39,905 nt of DNA. Source: CAZWSE01 sp964636575 (GTDB lineage: Bacteria; Pseudomonadota; Alphaproteobacteria; Rhodobacterales; Rhodobacteraceae). Every line of letters begins with the position of its first letter. The stretch's first letter is position 1. Both the position numbers and the translations under genes were made by a program. Shown in pieces: positions 1 to 7,563 of this stretch. The notes under the pieces were generated by a model. That model did not search any database, was not told where the DNA came from, and worked only from the letters and a program-made list of their open reading frames with translations. The stretch covers positions 1-39,905 of the forward strand of contig CAZWSE010000019.1 of NCBI GenBank assembly GCA_964636575.1, given 5' to 3'.

Positions 1-374
1 TTTCCCCCGCTTTTTTGAGACGTTTCCCCCCGTCTCATTTTGAGACACAACCCCGCTGGGACCGCTACGGCCACCCTTCGGGCGGGCGCTTGGGCCAAGA
101 GTAATATCAAGATGCAATTCATATTGGTTTGAGCCACGCCGCCATCGCCATCCCCACGGGCATGGCGTGTAACAAGGCCGCATTCCTCCAAGGTCGTCAT
201 GTGTCGGAACAACGTTGCGCGGCCCATCTCGCATTCGTCCGCCAACCGCTGCGCGCTCGGGTTGCACTGTCCGGTTTCTTTGTTGTGGAAATCCGCCAAC
301 TGGATCAGCACAATCTTGGCGGCTGGTTTCAACCCTTTGACGTTTGCGGCCCAGATTAGCGCTATGCCGCTCAT
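1..374 (-). pseudogene. HTH_36-type DNA-binding protein, frameshifted and cut by window edge
   Basis: Read on the minus strand from the ATG at 374, the frame gives MSGIALIWAANVKGLKPAAK, then a winged-helix core (NPSAQRLADECEMGRATLFR, HMTTLEECGLVTRHARGDGD). This resembles the HTH_36 proteins often found on alphaproteobacterial plasmids and genomic islands. Near position 138 the reading must change frame: the familiar continuation NQYELHLDITLGPSARPKGG followed by VVSQNETGGNVSKKRGK lies in another frame. Restoring one G after plus-strand position 138 joins the two into one protein. An in-frame stop shortly upstream limits where the gene can start, and no clear ribosome site precedes 374. The C-terminal end lies beyond base 1. 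It is either a true single-base deletion or a sequencing error. The exact role (replication initiator or regulator) is not visible. Confidence 0.7.
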
Positions 375-515
375 GGTTTTGAGCCGCCGAACGATTGCGA
401 AAAAAGGTTCGTCACGTGCCGAGTTATCGCAATGAAATCAAAGGCAGCTTTTTTGCAGTTCGTCAGACTAACTTTTTGTTGTCGATGAGTTGTGCTCTGC
501 CTGCCGGGCCTACCA

Positions 516-545
516 TTCCCAAAAATGCGAAGACATTTTTGGGAA
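516..545. repeat. Perfect 12-bp inverted repeat with 6-nt loop
   Basis: TTCCCAAAAATG at 516-527 is matched exactly by CATTTTTGGGAA at 534-545 around the loop CGAAGA. It lies 66 bp beyond the stop of the minus-strand kinase and 142 bp upstream of the HTH_36 remnant. It could be a bidirectional terminator for the kinase, though no separate T-run follows the stem on either strand. The remainder of the 375-610 gap shows no convincing gene. Confidence 0.6.
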
Positions 546-610
546 CCTGCGCAGGGTTATGCCGCGTAGAGGCGTAACAGCGCACTCAGGTGATCAGCTA
601 CGCACCCAGT

Positions 611-1930
611 TCACCGTGCAACAATAATATCCGCAGCCAACCCGCCCAATGTCTGACTTTCGCCCAATCGCAACGTGCCGCCATGGGCGCGCGCGATATC
701 GGTGGCGATGGCCAGCCCTAACCCTACTCCGCTCCCCTTGTTCTGGTTCCGCGACGGATCAAGCCGTGAAAAAGGTTTGATCGCTTCCCCACGCATATCG
801 GCGGGAATACCGGGGCCATCGTCCTCAACCCGAATCCGAAGCGATTTTTCGGTAAGGACAACGGACAAAACAGCGTTTGATCCATACCTAACGGCATTTC
901 CCAGCAAGTTTTCAATCGCACGGCGAATGGCAACAGGACGCACCATCACGGTGCCTTCACCGACAGGCGCGGCCAGCGTCACGGACATGCCCGATCTTTG
1001 ACAGTCATCAACAATCGCAGCGGCCAAGGCATGTGGGTCAGTCTGTTCGGGGTCCCCTTCTGACGCACCTTTGGCGAAATTCAAAAACTCATCAACCAAA
1101 CGCTGCATGTCTTCCACATCACGTTCCAACGGTTCGCGGTCTTCGTGGTCAAGCATGCTTAAACCCAGCTTCATGCGGGTCAAAGGCGTGCGCAGATCGT
1201 GACTGACCCCCGACAGCATCAAGGTGCGTTGTTCGATCTGCCGTTCAATCCGGTTGCGCATATCCAAAAACGCATTACCCGCCGCGCGGACTTCATTGGC
1301 TCCGGACGGTCCATAGGGCACGACGCGCCCGCGCCCGAAAGCCTCTGCCGCGCGGGCCAGTCGCGTGATGGGGCGCAACTGATTGCGCAGATAGATGCTG
1401 GCAATCAAAGACATCAGAACCCCGAAAACCAGCATATAGACCAAAAGCTGATGCGGATTGCGGGCAGACAAACGGCGCCGGTCCATTTGGAACAACGCGA
1501 TCCCGTGGTCGGTTTGCGCAAAGATGCGGACATTGGCGTTGTTGGTCAAATCAATCCGCTGCACGACCGGCAAAGTCTGATGGAAGGTGTCTATAACGTA
1601 TCTGTCCGACAGGTCCGTCCAATCACCTACATCTGTCTCTGGCACCGTGTCAGGTTCGACAAACGCAAATCTGAGGTTCAGTGCATCAACAGCGTAGCGC
1701 GTTCCAGATAGAGCGACTTGGGGGGTTGGTGACGCATTGATCTGCCCAATGACAAAGTCTAGCTCTCTCGCGGTTACAGTCGTCATTTCACGGGTCACCC
1801 CTGCCACATGGCGTTCGATGAAGATGACTGAAACGATCAATTGCAAGACGACCACAGGCAGCAACAAGATCAAGGCCGCCCGCCCATAGAGCGAGCGCGG
1901 CATATAGTGTTTGAGCCAAGCGAACGACAT
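611..1930 (-). CDS. EnvZ-like membrane sensor histidine kinase
   Basis: 439-residue inner-membrane sensor kinase that autophosphorylates on histidine and should pass the phosphate to a response regulator. Order of parts: short cytoplasmic N-terminus, first membrane segment about 18-38, periplasmic sensor about 39-160, second membrane segment about 161-181, HAMP linker about 182-232, dimerisation/phosphoacceptor domain with SGVSHDLRTPLTRMK (His about 244), then the ATPase domain with N box ENLLGNAVRYG, G1 DDGPGIP (about 370) and G2 GSGVGLGLA (about 400). All catalytic boxes are intact. No response regulator is adjacent: upstream is a divergent metallo-hydrolase and downstream the HTH_36 remnant, so its partner is encoded elsewhere. 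The overall look is EnvZ/OmpR-class, but the signal sensed cannot be told. Confidence 0.93.
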   Translation of the reverse strand: MSFAWLKHYMPRSLYGRAALILLLPVVVLQLIVSVIFIERHVAGVTREMTTVTARELDFVIGQINASPTPQVALSGTRYAVDALNLRFAFVEPDTVPETDVGDWTDLSDRYVIDTFHQTLPVVQRIDLTNNANVRIFAQTDHGIALFQMDRRRLSARNPHQLLVYMLVFGVLMSLIASIYLRNQLRPITRLARAAEAFGRGRVVPYGPSGANEVRAAGNAFLDMRNRIERQIEQRTLMLSGVSHDLRTPLTRMKLGLSMLDHEDREPLERDVEDMQRLVDEFLNFAKGASEGDPEQTDPHALAAAIVDDCQRSGMSVTLAAPVGEGTVMVRPVAIRRAIENLLGNAVRYGSNAVLSVVLTEKSLRIRVEDDGPGIPADMRGEAIKPFSRLDPSRNQNKGSGVGLGLAIATDIARAHGGTLRLGESQTLGGLAADIIVAR

Positions 1931-1970
1931 GGGCTACACCTACGCAATGAATGCACCGGACAAAAGAGCC

Positions 1971-2888
1971 ATGATGAAACCACCTGACGATTTTGATCCC
2001 GCGATTGGCGTCGCTGAAGAGCTTATGCCGAACGTAAGGCGGATCGTGGCACCGAACCCGTCGCCAATGACCTATAGGGGGACCAACACCTATCTGGTTG
2101 GAACACGCGATATTGCGGTGATCGACCCCGGCCCTTTGTCCGATCCGCATTTGAGCGCCATTTTGGATGCCATCGGGCCAAATCAGCGCATCAGCCACAT
2201 CATCGTCACCCATGCGCATCTTGATCACTCTCCGCTCGCCGGCCCCCTTTCAGAGCGCACAGGCGCGCCAACCTATGCCTTTGGACCTGCCGAGGCGGGC
2301 CGCAGTGCAGTGATGCGCGAACTTGCGGCCTCTGGTCTTGCGAAGGGGGGCGAAGGCATTGATGAGGCGTTCTCCCCTGATGTGACCGTCGCGGATGGAG
2401 ATCAGATCAAGGGTGCAGATTGGACGTTTGATGTGCTGCACACCCCCGGCCATATCGGCAATCACATCTGTCTGGGGCTGGGCGATCTGTGCTTTACCGC
2501 TGATCATGTCATGGGATGGGCGAGTTCCTTGGTGTCGCCGCCGGATGGGGATTTGACCGACTTTATGGCGTCTTGCGCCAAGCTTCAGGGCAAGACGTGG
2601 AGCCGGTTTTTTCCTGGCCACGGCGCGCCGATTGAAGACCCAATGGGGCGTCTTGAATGGTTGGTTTCGCACCGCTTGTCGCGCGAATCTTCGATATTGG
2701 CGGCACTGTCCGAAGGCCATGCAACCGCCGATCAACTCGCCGCCCTTATCTACACCGATACACCGCCTGCCCTGCTGCCAGCCGCCACGCGAAATGTGCT
2801 GGCTCATCTTATTGATTTGATGGGGAAATCGAAGGCAGAACCCCTTGGTCCTTTGTCTGCATCGGTGCAATTCCGACACATCCCCTAG
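1971..2888 (+). CDS. Metallo-beta-lactamase-fold hydrolase (LACTB2-like)
   Basis: About 305-residue soluble hydrolase of the metallo-beta-lactamase fold. The N-terminal strand region SPMTYRGTNTYLVG and IDPGP lead to the metal site THAHLDHS (HxHxDH), followed by HTPGH, TADH and GHG ligands expected for a dinuclear zinc centre. The C-terminal part (ESSILAAL...TADQLAALIYTDTP) is the small winged-helix extension seen in LACTB2-like proteins. The frame is open from a TTG at 1911, overlapping the divergent kinase start. I prefer the ATG at 1971 (or 1974) because AAAAGAG lies just before it; ATG 1947 is possible. Substrate unknown; relatives include ribonuclease-like and thioester-hydrolysing enzymes. 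Confidence 0.88.
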   Translation: MMKPPDDFDPAIGVAEELMPNVRRIVAPNPSPMTYRGTNTYLVGTRDIAVIDPGPLSDPHLSAILDAIGPNQRISHIIVTHAHLDHSPLAGPLSERTGAPTYAFGPAEAGRSAVMRELAASGLAKGGEGIDEAFSPDVTVADGDQIKGADWTFDVLHTPGHIGNHICLGLGDLCFTADHVMGWASSLVSPPDGDLTDFMASCAKLQGKTWSRFFPGHGAPIEDPMGRLEWLVSHRLSRESSILAALSEGHATADQLAALIYTDTPPALLPAATRNVLAHLIDLMGKSKAEPLGPLSASVQFRHIP

Positions 2889-2968
2889 CCTGCAGACAGG
2901 TTTTTGATCAATTCGCTTCAAAAGGGGATGGACGGAGCAAATGAGCCTTGCTATATCGCCCGAACCGT

Positions 2969-3043
2969 TCCGGCGTAGCTCAGCGGTAGAGCAGTTGACT
3001 GTTAATCAATTTGTCGTAGGTTCGATCCCTACCGCCGGAGCCA
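2969..3043 (+). tRNA. tRNA-Asn (GTT)
   Basis: A full cloverleaf is visible. Acceptor TCCGGCG (2969-2975) pairs with CGCCGGA (3033-3039), followed by G and an encoded CCA (3041-3043). The D arm is GCTC/GAGC. The anticodon arm is GTTGA-CTGTTAA-TCAAT with anticodon GTT, and the T arm is GTAGG-TTCGATC-CCTAC. The gene is followed at once by a strong terminator, so it is a single-gene unit here. Confidence 0.97.
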
Positions 3044-3051
3044 ATAGTTTC

Positions 3052-3087
3052 AAAGCCTTAGCAGAACTTGCTAAGGCTTTTTTGTTT
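3052..3087 (+). terminator. Rho-independent terminator of tRNA-Asn
   Basis: AAAGCCTTAGCA (3052-3063) pairs perfectly with TGCTAAGGCTTT (3069-3080) around a 5-nt loop. Six T residues from 3078 run into GTTTG. It sits 8 bp after the tRNA CCA end. Confidence 0.93.
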
Positions 3088-3206
3088 GTTAGCCCCATTG
3101 GAAATGAAGGTGGAATTCTGACGCTGTCAAAGCTGTGGGCAGCCAGCACATCCCGCCTTTCGTTTACCGCAGGCCCCGTTGCGATGCGCGTGCCCATGAA
3201 ACGCAA

Positions 3207-4052
3207 TCATTCAGCTTGTTTGAAAATGTGCTTTTCAAACAGGTCCAAATTGTCCTTCACATAGGACGGGAAGCTCTCATCGATGTCGACAAAGGCATAG
3301 CGAGAACCGTCTTTGAGCAGAGCGTTCATTCGCACATCAGCCCACTCAAGACTTTTCTCGCCTTCTGGCAGATCAGAATGAACGGGAATAGAGCTGCCTT
3401 TCAAGGCCACCGCTTGCTTGCCGCCCATCCATGTAAAATGCCAACCCGCGTCTGGAACAAGTCTGCGTTTGATCCAATGCCCCATCCGCCAGCTGGATTT
3501 GATTTGGCGCAGCATATCGCGCACGAAACCCCGCGTGGGTGCCATGACCCGGCGCAGGGCGTAAAGCTCGGTTAGATCGCCTGCGCGTATCAGGCGTGGC
3601 CCCTGACGTTCCCATTTTTCTGCGATTTTGATGTTCAGATAGAATGAATACCAATCCAGCGACAGGCAGTGGACTTCTCTGGGTTGAATGCCCTGCCTTA
3701 GGATGTCTTTGACGACACTTGCACGCGGAATTTCGTCAAGATCAGAAAAGATCAGAACGTCATCAGGCGCGACATCCGCAAGCTTTTCTTTCAGCGCGTT
3801 GCGCTGGTACTCTTCCTTGCCCCAGTTCGACATCCCATCCGGGAAGCTGTCGACGACGACGTAACGGATTTTGTCCATGTATTTGGCCAACCGCTCCGCA
3901 TGGTCATCCAGACACATCGGTTTCGGGTTGCCCGTAAAGGTCGCCCGCGCCTCAACAATCACGAAAAAATCGACAACGTCCCAAAGCTCGTTCAGGCGTA
4001 ATTCCAACAGATCGACTTCGTTAAAGAGCGGAAAGCAGTCAAAAACACGCAT
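3207..4052 (-). CDS. Glycosyltransferase family 17 protein
   Basis: 281-residue cytoplasmic glycosyltransferase resembling family GT17, best known from eukaryotic beta-1,4-GlcNAc transferase III but also present in bacteria. The N-terminus RVFDCFPLFNEVDLLELRL is the usual GT17 opening (FNE then LLELRL). IVEARATFTG and WGKEEYQRNAL follow, and the acidic metal/nucleotide-sugar motif FSDLDEIP lies near residues 102-109. Later WYSFYLNIK and GWHFTWMGG also fit the family. It lies beside the Kdo transferase gene, so a role in LPS core or another surface glycan is likely, though donor and acceptor are unknown. Start at 4052 is supported by GGAG about 12 nt upstream. It ends convergently towards the tRNA terminator. 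Confidence 0.88.
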   Translation of the reverse strand: MRVFDCFPLFNEVDLLELRLNELWDVVDFFVIVEARATFTGNPKPMCLDDHAERLAKYMDKIRYVVVDSFPDGMSNWGKEEYQRNALKEKLADVAPDDVLIFSDLDEIPRASVVKDILRQGIQPREVHCLSLDWYSFYLNIKIAEKWERQGPRLIRAGDLTELYALRRVMAPTRGFVRDMLRQIKSSWRMGHWIKRRLVPDAGWHFTWMGGKQAVALKGSSIPVHSDLPEGEKSLEWADVRMNALLKDGSRYAFVDIDESFPSYVKDNLDLFEKHIFKQAE

Positions 4053-4167
4053 GTCGCATTGTCACTCCGAAATTTCCTGACCAACACGCCCACCCAAACG
4101 CAAGGTTAAAGCGACTTTCAAAACATTGTCGCCCGCATAGAACGCAGGCGTTTCAATGCGCTCAATC

Positions 4168-5436
4168 CTATGGGCGCTTCAAGACACCTGCAATCAGCTT
4201 TGCATAGTCCAAAGTGCAATTCTGCGAATTTGCCATATAGGTGCGCCCGGCTTCGCCCATCGACGCGACTTTATCCCCGCGCATGAGATCAACGATCACC
4301 TGTCCAAGTTGCTTTGGGTCATCGACCTGCTGGGCCGCTCCGGCATGGCGCAACGATGCATAGGCGTCGATAAAGTTCTTCACGTTTGGGCCGTAGACAA
4401 TGCCCGTATCAAAGTGGGCCGGCTCATAAGGGTTGTGCCCCCCTTCCTGTCCAAAGGACCCCCCGATGAAAGCCACAGGGGCCAGCTTAAAGAACGCGCC
4501 AAGCTCGCCCATGGTATCGGCGACATAGACTTGTGTTGCTTGTGTGACAGGTTCTTTACGGCTGCGTTGCGCCGCTTTGAGCCCCTTCGACTGCGCCAGC
4601 TTCATCAATGGCGAACCGCGGTCCGTATGACGCGGCGCGATGACAAGCAGGGCATCGGGAAAAGTCTTCAAAACGTGTAGATGCGCATTCAAAACGTGGT
4701 CTTCATCTGTCCGATGGGTGGACGCGGCCAACCATATCGGTCGTGTCTGCGCGGCTTGCGACAAAGCCGCAATGGCATCTTGGGGCACATCAAGTTTTGG
4801 CAAGGTCAGCCGCAAGTCTGGCAGCACATGCACTTTGTCGGACGGCAGGCCGAGACCCCGCATGCTGTCAGCCACAGCTTCAGAGCGGCAGGTCACAAAA
4901 GCAAAAGGCTTAAGGAGTGCTGCAAAAACAGATTGGAAACGCATCCGTGTGCGAGAGTGGCGCGCATTTATCAAAATCTGCGGCACATCGCGATTTTGAA
5001 GCCCTTTGAGCATCCTTGGCCAAAGATCGCCTTCTACAAAAACAGCCGCAGCGATCGACCATCCATCCAAAAAGCGCCTCACCGCACCAGGCGTATCAAT
5101 GGGCGCAAAGCGGTGAGTGGCATAGGGCATTTCCCGCGCAACCCAGTTTGCACCGGTAACGGTCGTGGTCGTCACAAGTATGTTGATCTTTTCGGACTGG
5201 TTGAGATGGCCCGCCAATGGTCCGATCTGCATGACCTCACCAAGGCTGGCCGCATGAAACCAAACTACGCTGCCGTCGTCTCGCGCGTTATTGTGGCCAA
5301 GGCGTTCCGAAAACCGATCGGGATCGCCCCCCATGCGGCGGTGCAAAACCCATGTGACAGCAGCCATAGGCAGCGCAAAGCACCACGTCAGCAGCATCCA
5401 AACATGTATCAAAGGCGGGGTTCGTTCCGATGCCAT
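4168..5436 (-). CDS. waaA: 3-deoxy-D-manno-octulosonic acid (Kdo) transferase
   Basis: 422-residue enzyme (KdtA/WaaA, family GT30) that transfers Kdo from CMP-Kdo to lipid IVA at the cytoplasmic face of the inner membrane, the first LPS core step. An N-terminal membrane anchor (about 12-30, MLLTWCFALPMAAVTWVL) is followed by the GT-B fold. VVWFHAASLGEV, with the acceptor-side catalytic Glu, and GGSFGQEGGHNPYEPA are typical. Length matches the family. The start at 5436 has AGGA 5 nt upstream. It shares a divergent region with the Kdo kinase gene; a 14-bp palindrome lies 26 bp upstream of the start. Whether it adds one or two Kdo units cannot be read from sequence alone. Confidence 0.96.
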   Translation of the reverse strand: MASERTPPLIHVWMLLTWCFALPMAAVTWVLHRRMGGDPDRFSERLGHNNARDDGSVVWFHAASLGEVMQIGPLAGHLNQSEKINILVTTTTVTGANWVAREMPYATHRFAPIDTPGAVRRFLDGWSIAAAVFVEGDLWPRMLKGLQNRDVPQILINARHSRTRMRFQSVFAALLKPFAFVTCRSEAVADSMRGLGLPSDKVHVLPDLRLTLPKLDVPQDAIAALSQAAQTRPIWLAASTHRTDEDHVLNAHLHVLKTFPDALLVIAPRHTDRGSPLMKLAQSKGLKAAQRSRKEPVTQATQVYVADTMGELGAFFKLAPVAFIGGSFGQEGGHNPYEPAHFDTGIVYGPNVKNFIDAYASLRHAGAAQQVDDPKQLGQVIVDLMRGDKVASMGEAGRTYMANSQNCTLDYAKLIAGVLKRP

Positions 5437-5461
5437 ATCGATCCTGATACACCCTTTTTGG

Positions 5462-5475
5462 CGGGTCGTGACCCG
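5462..5475. promoter_or_regulatory. CGGGTC-GT-GACCCG palindrome between divergent waaA and kdkA
   Basis: Perfect 6-bp half-sites separated by 2 bp, 26 bp upstream of the waaA start and about 140 bp upstream of kdkA. The placement suits an operator in a divergent promoter region, or a short leader hairpin for waaA. I cannot assign a regulator. The region 5437-5615 otherwise shows no gene. Confidence 0.3.
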
Positions 5476-5615
5476 TCTACGACGATAAGAAGCTGGTCGG
5501 AAAATACACTTTCATTGCTATGTGGAAAGCGAATAATGATCTTGGTAAGCTTGTTAAAGCCATTGGCGAAATCTACTGGCACGTTCATCAGCCGCAAAGC
5601 GTCGGAGCATTTGGT

Positions 5616-6332
5616 ATGAAGCCTTCGGACCTACGCCTTAACGGCACCGTCATCCGCTATGATGCGACCGTGATCGACCAAATGGAGCCAAATCTGTTTG
5701 ATGTATCTTGGCTGCGTGCAAACCGGTTTTGGCAAGGCAGCAGTACCGGCAGAAGCAAAGCCCATTTTTTCCGCTATGCCGACACCGACATGGTGCTGCG
5801 TCACTTTCATCGCGGCGGTCTTATGGGGCGGATCAACCGCGACTTGTACTTACGTGTAGATGCATCAAAAAGCCGTCCATTGCTTGAGTTTGATCTGCTA
5901 TGTGAAATGCGTGCCGAAGGCCTGCCAGTGCCGTCCCCTGTTGCGGCACGCTACGTCCCCTTCGGCCCATTTTACCGCGCAGATATCATCACGCAACGCA
6001 TTCCCGATGCGCGGCCTTTACAAGAGGTTATTGGCGAAAAGACCCTGTCGCCGACAGTGTGGAGCGCAATCGGGGCCGAGGTCCGCAACCTACATAACCA
6101 CGGTGTTTTCCATTCAGATCTAAACTGCCGCAATATCATGATGGATATACGCGACAGGGTCTGGTTCATCGACTTCGACAAGTGCGAAAAACGCACGCCG
6201 GGTCAATGGACGCAGGCCAACCTCGAACGACTGCGCCGGTCGCTCAGAAAGACTGCAAACGAAAACCCAGCACTTCATTGGCGTGAGGAAGACTGGGACG
6301 AATTGCTTTCCGGCTACACCGACACCGCTTGA
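5616..6332 (+). CDS. kdkA: Kdo kinase, KdkA family
   Basis: 238-residue protein-kinase-fold enzyme expected to phosphorylate the Kdo residue of the LPS inner core with ATP. It resembles Haemophilus KdkA along its length: HFHRGGLMGRINRDLYL, EGLPVPSPVAARY, the catalytic loop VFHSDLNCRNIMM (His 166, Asp 168, Asn 173) and the metal motif FIDFDKCEKR, then QWTQANLERLRRSL. The open frame extends to 5520, but the ATG at 5616 has GGAG 8 nt upstream and gives the expected length. It sits divergently beside waaA and upstream of core glycosyltransferases, which supports the assignment. Other Kdo/WaaP-family kinases are the main alternative. Confidence 0.9.
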   Translation: MKPSDLRLNGTVIRYDATVIDQMEPNLFDVSWLRANRFWQGSSTGRSKAHFFRYADTDMVLRHFHRGGLMGRINRDLYLRVDASKSRPLLEFDLLCEMRAEGLPVPSPVAARYVPFGPFYRADIITQRIPDARPLQEVIGEKTLSPTVWSAIGAEVRNLHNHGVFHSDLNCRNIMMDIRDRVWFIDFDKCEKRTPGQWTQANLERLRRSLRKTANENPALHWREEDWDELLSGYTDTA

Positions 6333-6431
6333 ACGTGGTGCATCCGTTGGCGGTCTTGATATGGCGTCTCCCAAACCCATCCGTTATACAGCGGAAAAAT
6401 GTTGTATGCAGCGGGCGGGCAGGATTCTGAC

Positions 6432-7490
6432 ATGCAGGTTGACCCTGATACGATCGACGTGATCGCACCAAACCTGAAGCGCCGGTATTCGGGTGTTTCG
6501 TCAACTGTGTTTCGGCTGGTTCCCGTTCAGGCTGAGAAGATCGCCATTGCGACCACAGGGCTGGTCTTGCCGAAAGACATCCCACAGTTTCCGGTTTCCA
6601 AACTTCCGTTTCTGTCGCGCTCAGGCCCGTCGGGATTTAGGATTTGGCACGCGCGCCGCAACATTGAAATGCTTGTTGGTATTTTGCTCAAATACGTGCT
6701 GCGCAAGCGTTTGAAGCTGGTGTTTACCTCTGCTGCACAACGGCGCCGCGGTGAGTATTCGCGTTGGTTGATCCGCCGGATGGACGCTGTCATCGCAGCG
6801 TCTGGCAAAGCAAAATCCTATCTGGGGGTGCCTGCAACCGTTGTCTTGCATGGCATTGATGCAGAAGCATTTGCCCCACCGGCAGATCGTGCTGCGTTGC
6901 GGGCTGAATTGGGGCTTGATCCCGATGCCTTGATTGTCGGGTGCTTTGGCCGGATCAGGGAACAAAAGGGAACCGATCTTTTCGTCGACGCGATGATCGA
7001 AGTGTTGCCACGGCATCCAAACGCACAGGGCGTCATCATGGGCGGCGTCACCCGCCAGCAGCAGGCTTTCGTTGACGGGTTGAAATCAAAGATCGATGCG
7101 GCAGGTCTTGGGGACAGGCTGTTTATTCTGCCGGAAGACAAAGGTTTCACGATCGCGCCGTGGTTCCAAGCCAGTGACATCTACGTGGCCCCGCAAAGGT
7201 GGGAAGGGTTTGGCCTGACACCGCTTGAGGCGATGTCCTGCGGTGTCGCTGTCGTCGCCACCCGCGTAGGTGCGTTCGAAGATCTGGTTGTCCCGGATGA
7301 AACCGGATTTCTGGTGCCCCCCGAGGATCTTGCACAGCTGGTCACCGCCACCGAAACGCTGATGAGCGACACAGCACTGCGACATTCGATGGCAAAAGCT
7401 GCCCGGAAGAAGGTCGTTGAACAGCACCAGATTGAACACGAAGCCGACGCGATCACCGCCGTTTACAGGCGTCTCATTTCAGAAGGCTGA
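6432..7490 (+). CDS. lpsB: LPS core mannosyltransferase, LpsB/LpcC-like (GT4)
   Basis: 352-residue GT-B glycosyltransferase. The N-terminus IDVIAPNLKRRYSGVSSTVF closely matches rhizobial LpsB/LpcC, which transfer mannose from GDP-mannose to core Kdo. The C-terminal half has the GT4 signature: VGCFGRIREQKGTDLFVDAM, then YVAPQRWEGFGLTPLEAMSC (EGFGLTPLEA with the donor-binding Glu residues) and VVATRVGAFEDLV. The frame opens at 6399, but AGGA 8 nt before the ATG at 6432 marks the better start. It follows kdkA by about 100 bp in the same direction, consistent with a core-assembly operon. The specific sugar is inferred from similarity only. Confidence 0.87.
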   Translation: MQVDPDTIDVIAPNLKRRYSGVSSTVFRLVPVQAEKIAIATTGLVLPKDIPQFPVSKLPFLSRSGPSGFRIWHARRNIEMLVGILLKYVLRKRLKLVFTSAAQRRRGEYSRWLIRRMDAVIAASGKAKSYLGVPATVVLHGIDAEAFAPPADRAALRAELGLDPDALIVGCFGRIREQKGTDLFVDAMIEVLPRHPNAQGVIMGGVTRQQQAFVDGLKSKIDAAGLGDRLFILPEDKGFTIAPWFQASDIYVAPQRWEGFGLTPLEAMSCGVAVVATRVGAFEDLVVPDETGFLVPPEDLAQLVTATETLMSDTALRHSMAKAARKKVVEQHQIEHEADAITAVYRRLISEG

Positions 7491-7563
7491 GGCGGGATTT
7501 CAAGCCTGAAGATTTGATCGTACTGAATTACATACTTGTTGGATTTTGGGGGAAGGCTCTCTG

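Noticed and set aside
395..577. 60-residue plus-strand frame in the left gap
   Set aside because: Covers the perfect inverted repeat, has no ribosome site and no recognisable features.
3006..3206. Minus-strand frame ending ALKLLAPAVGIEPTTN
   Set aside because: This peptide is a well-known false ORF produced by reading the tRNA gene backwards.
2889..3206. tRNA-Asn as an occupied island attachment site
   Set aside because: No integrase and no repeat of the tRNA 3' end is seen in the window; flanking genes look chromosomal.
2941..3264. Plus-strand frame across the tRNA and its terminator
   Set aside because: It contains the whole tRNA-Asn and its terminator; not a protein gene.
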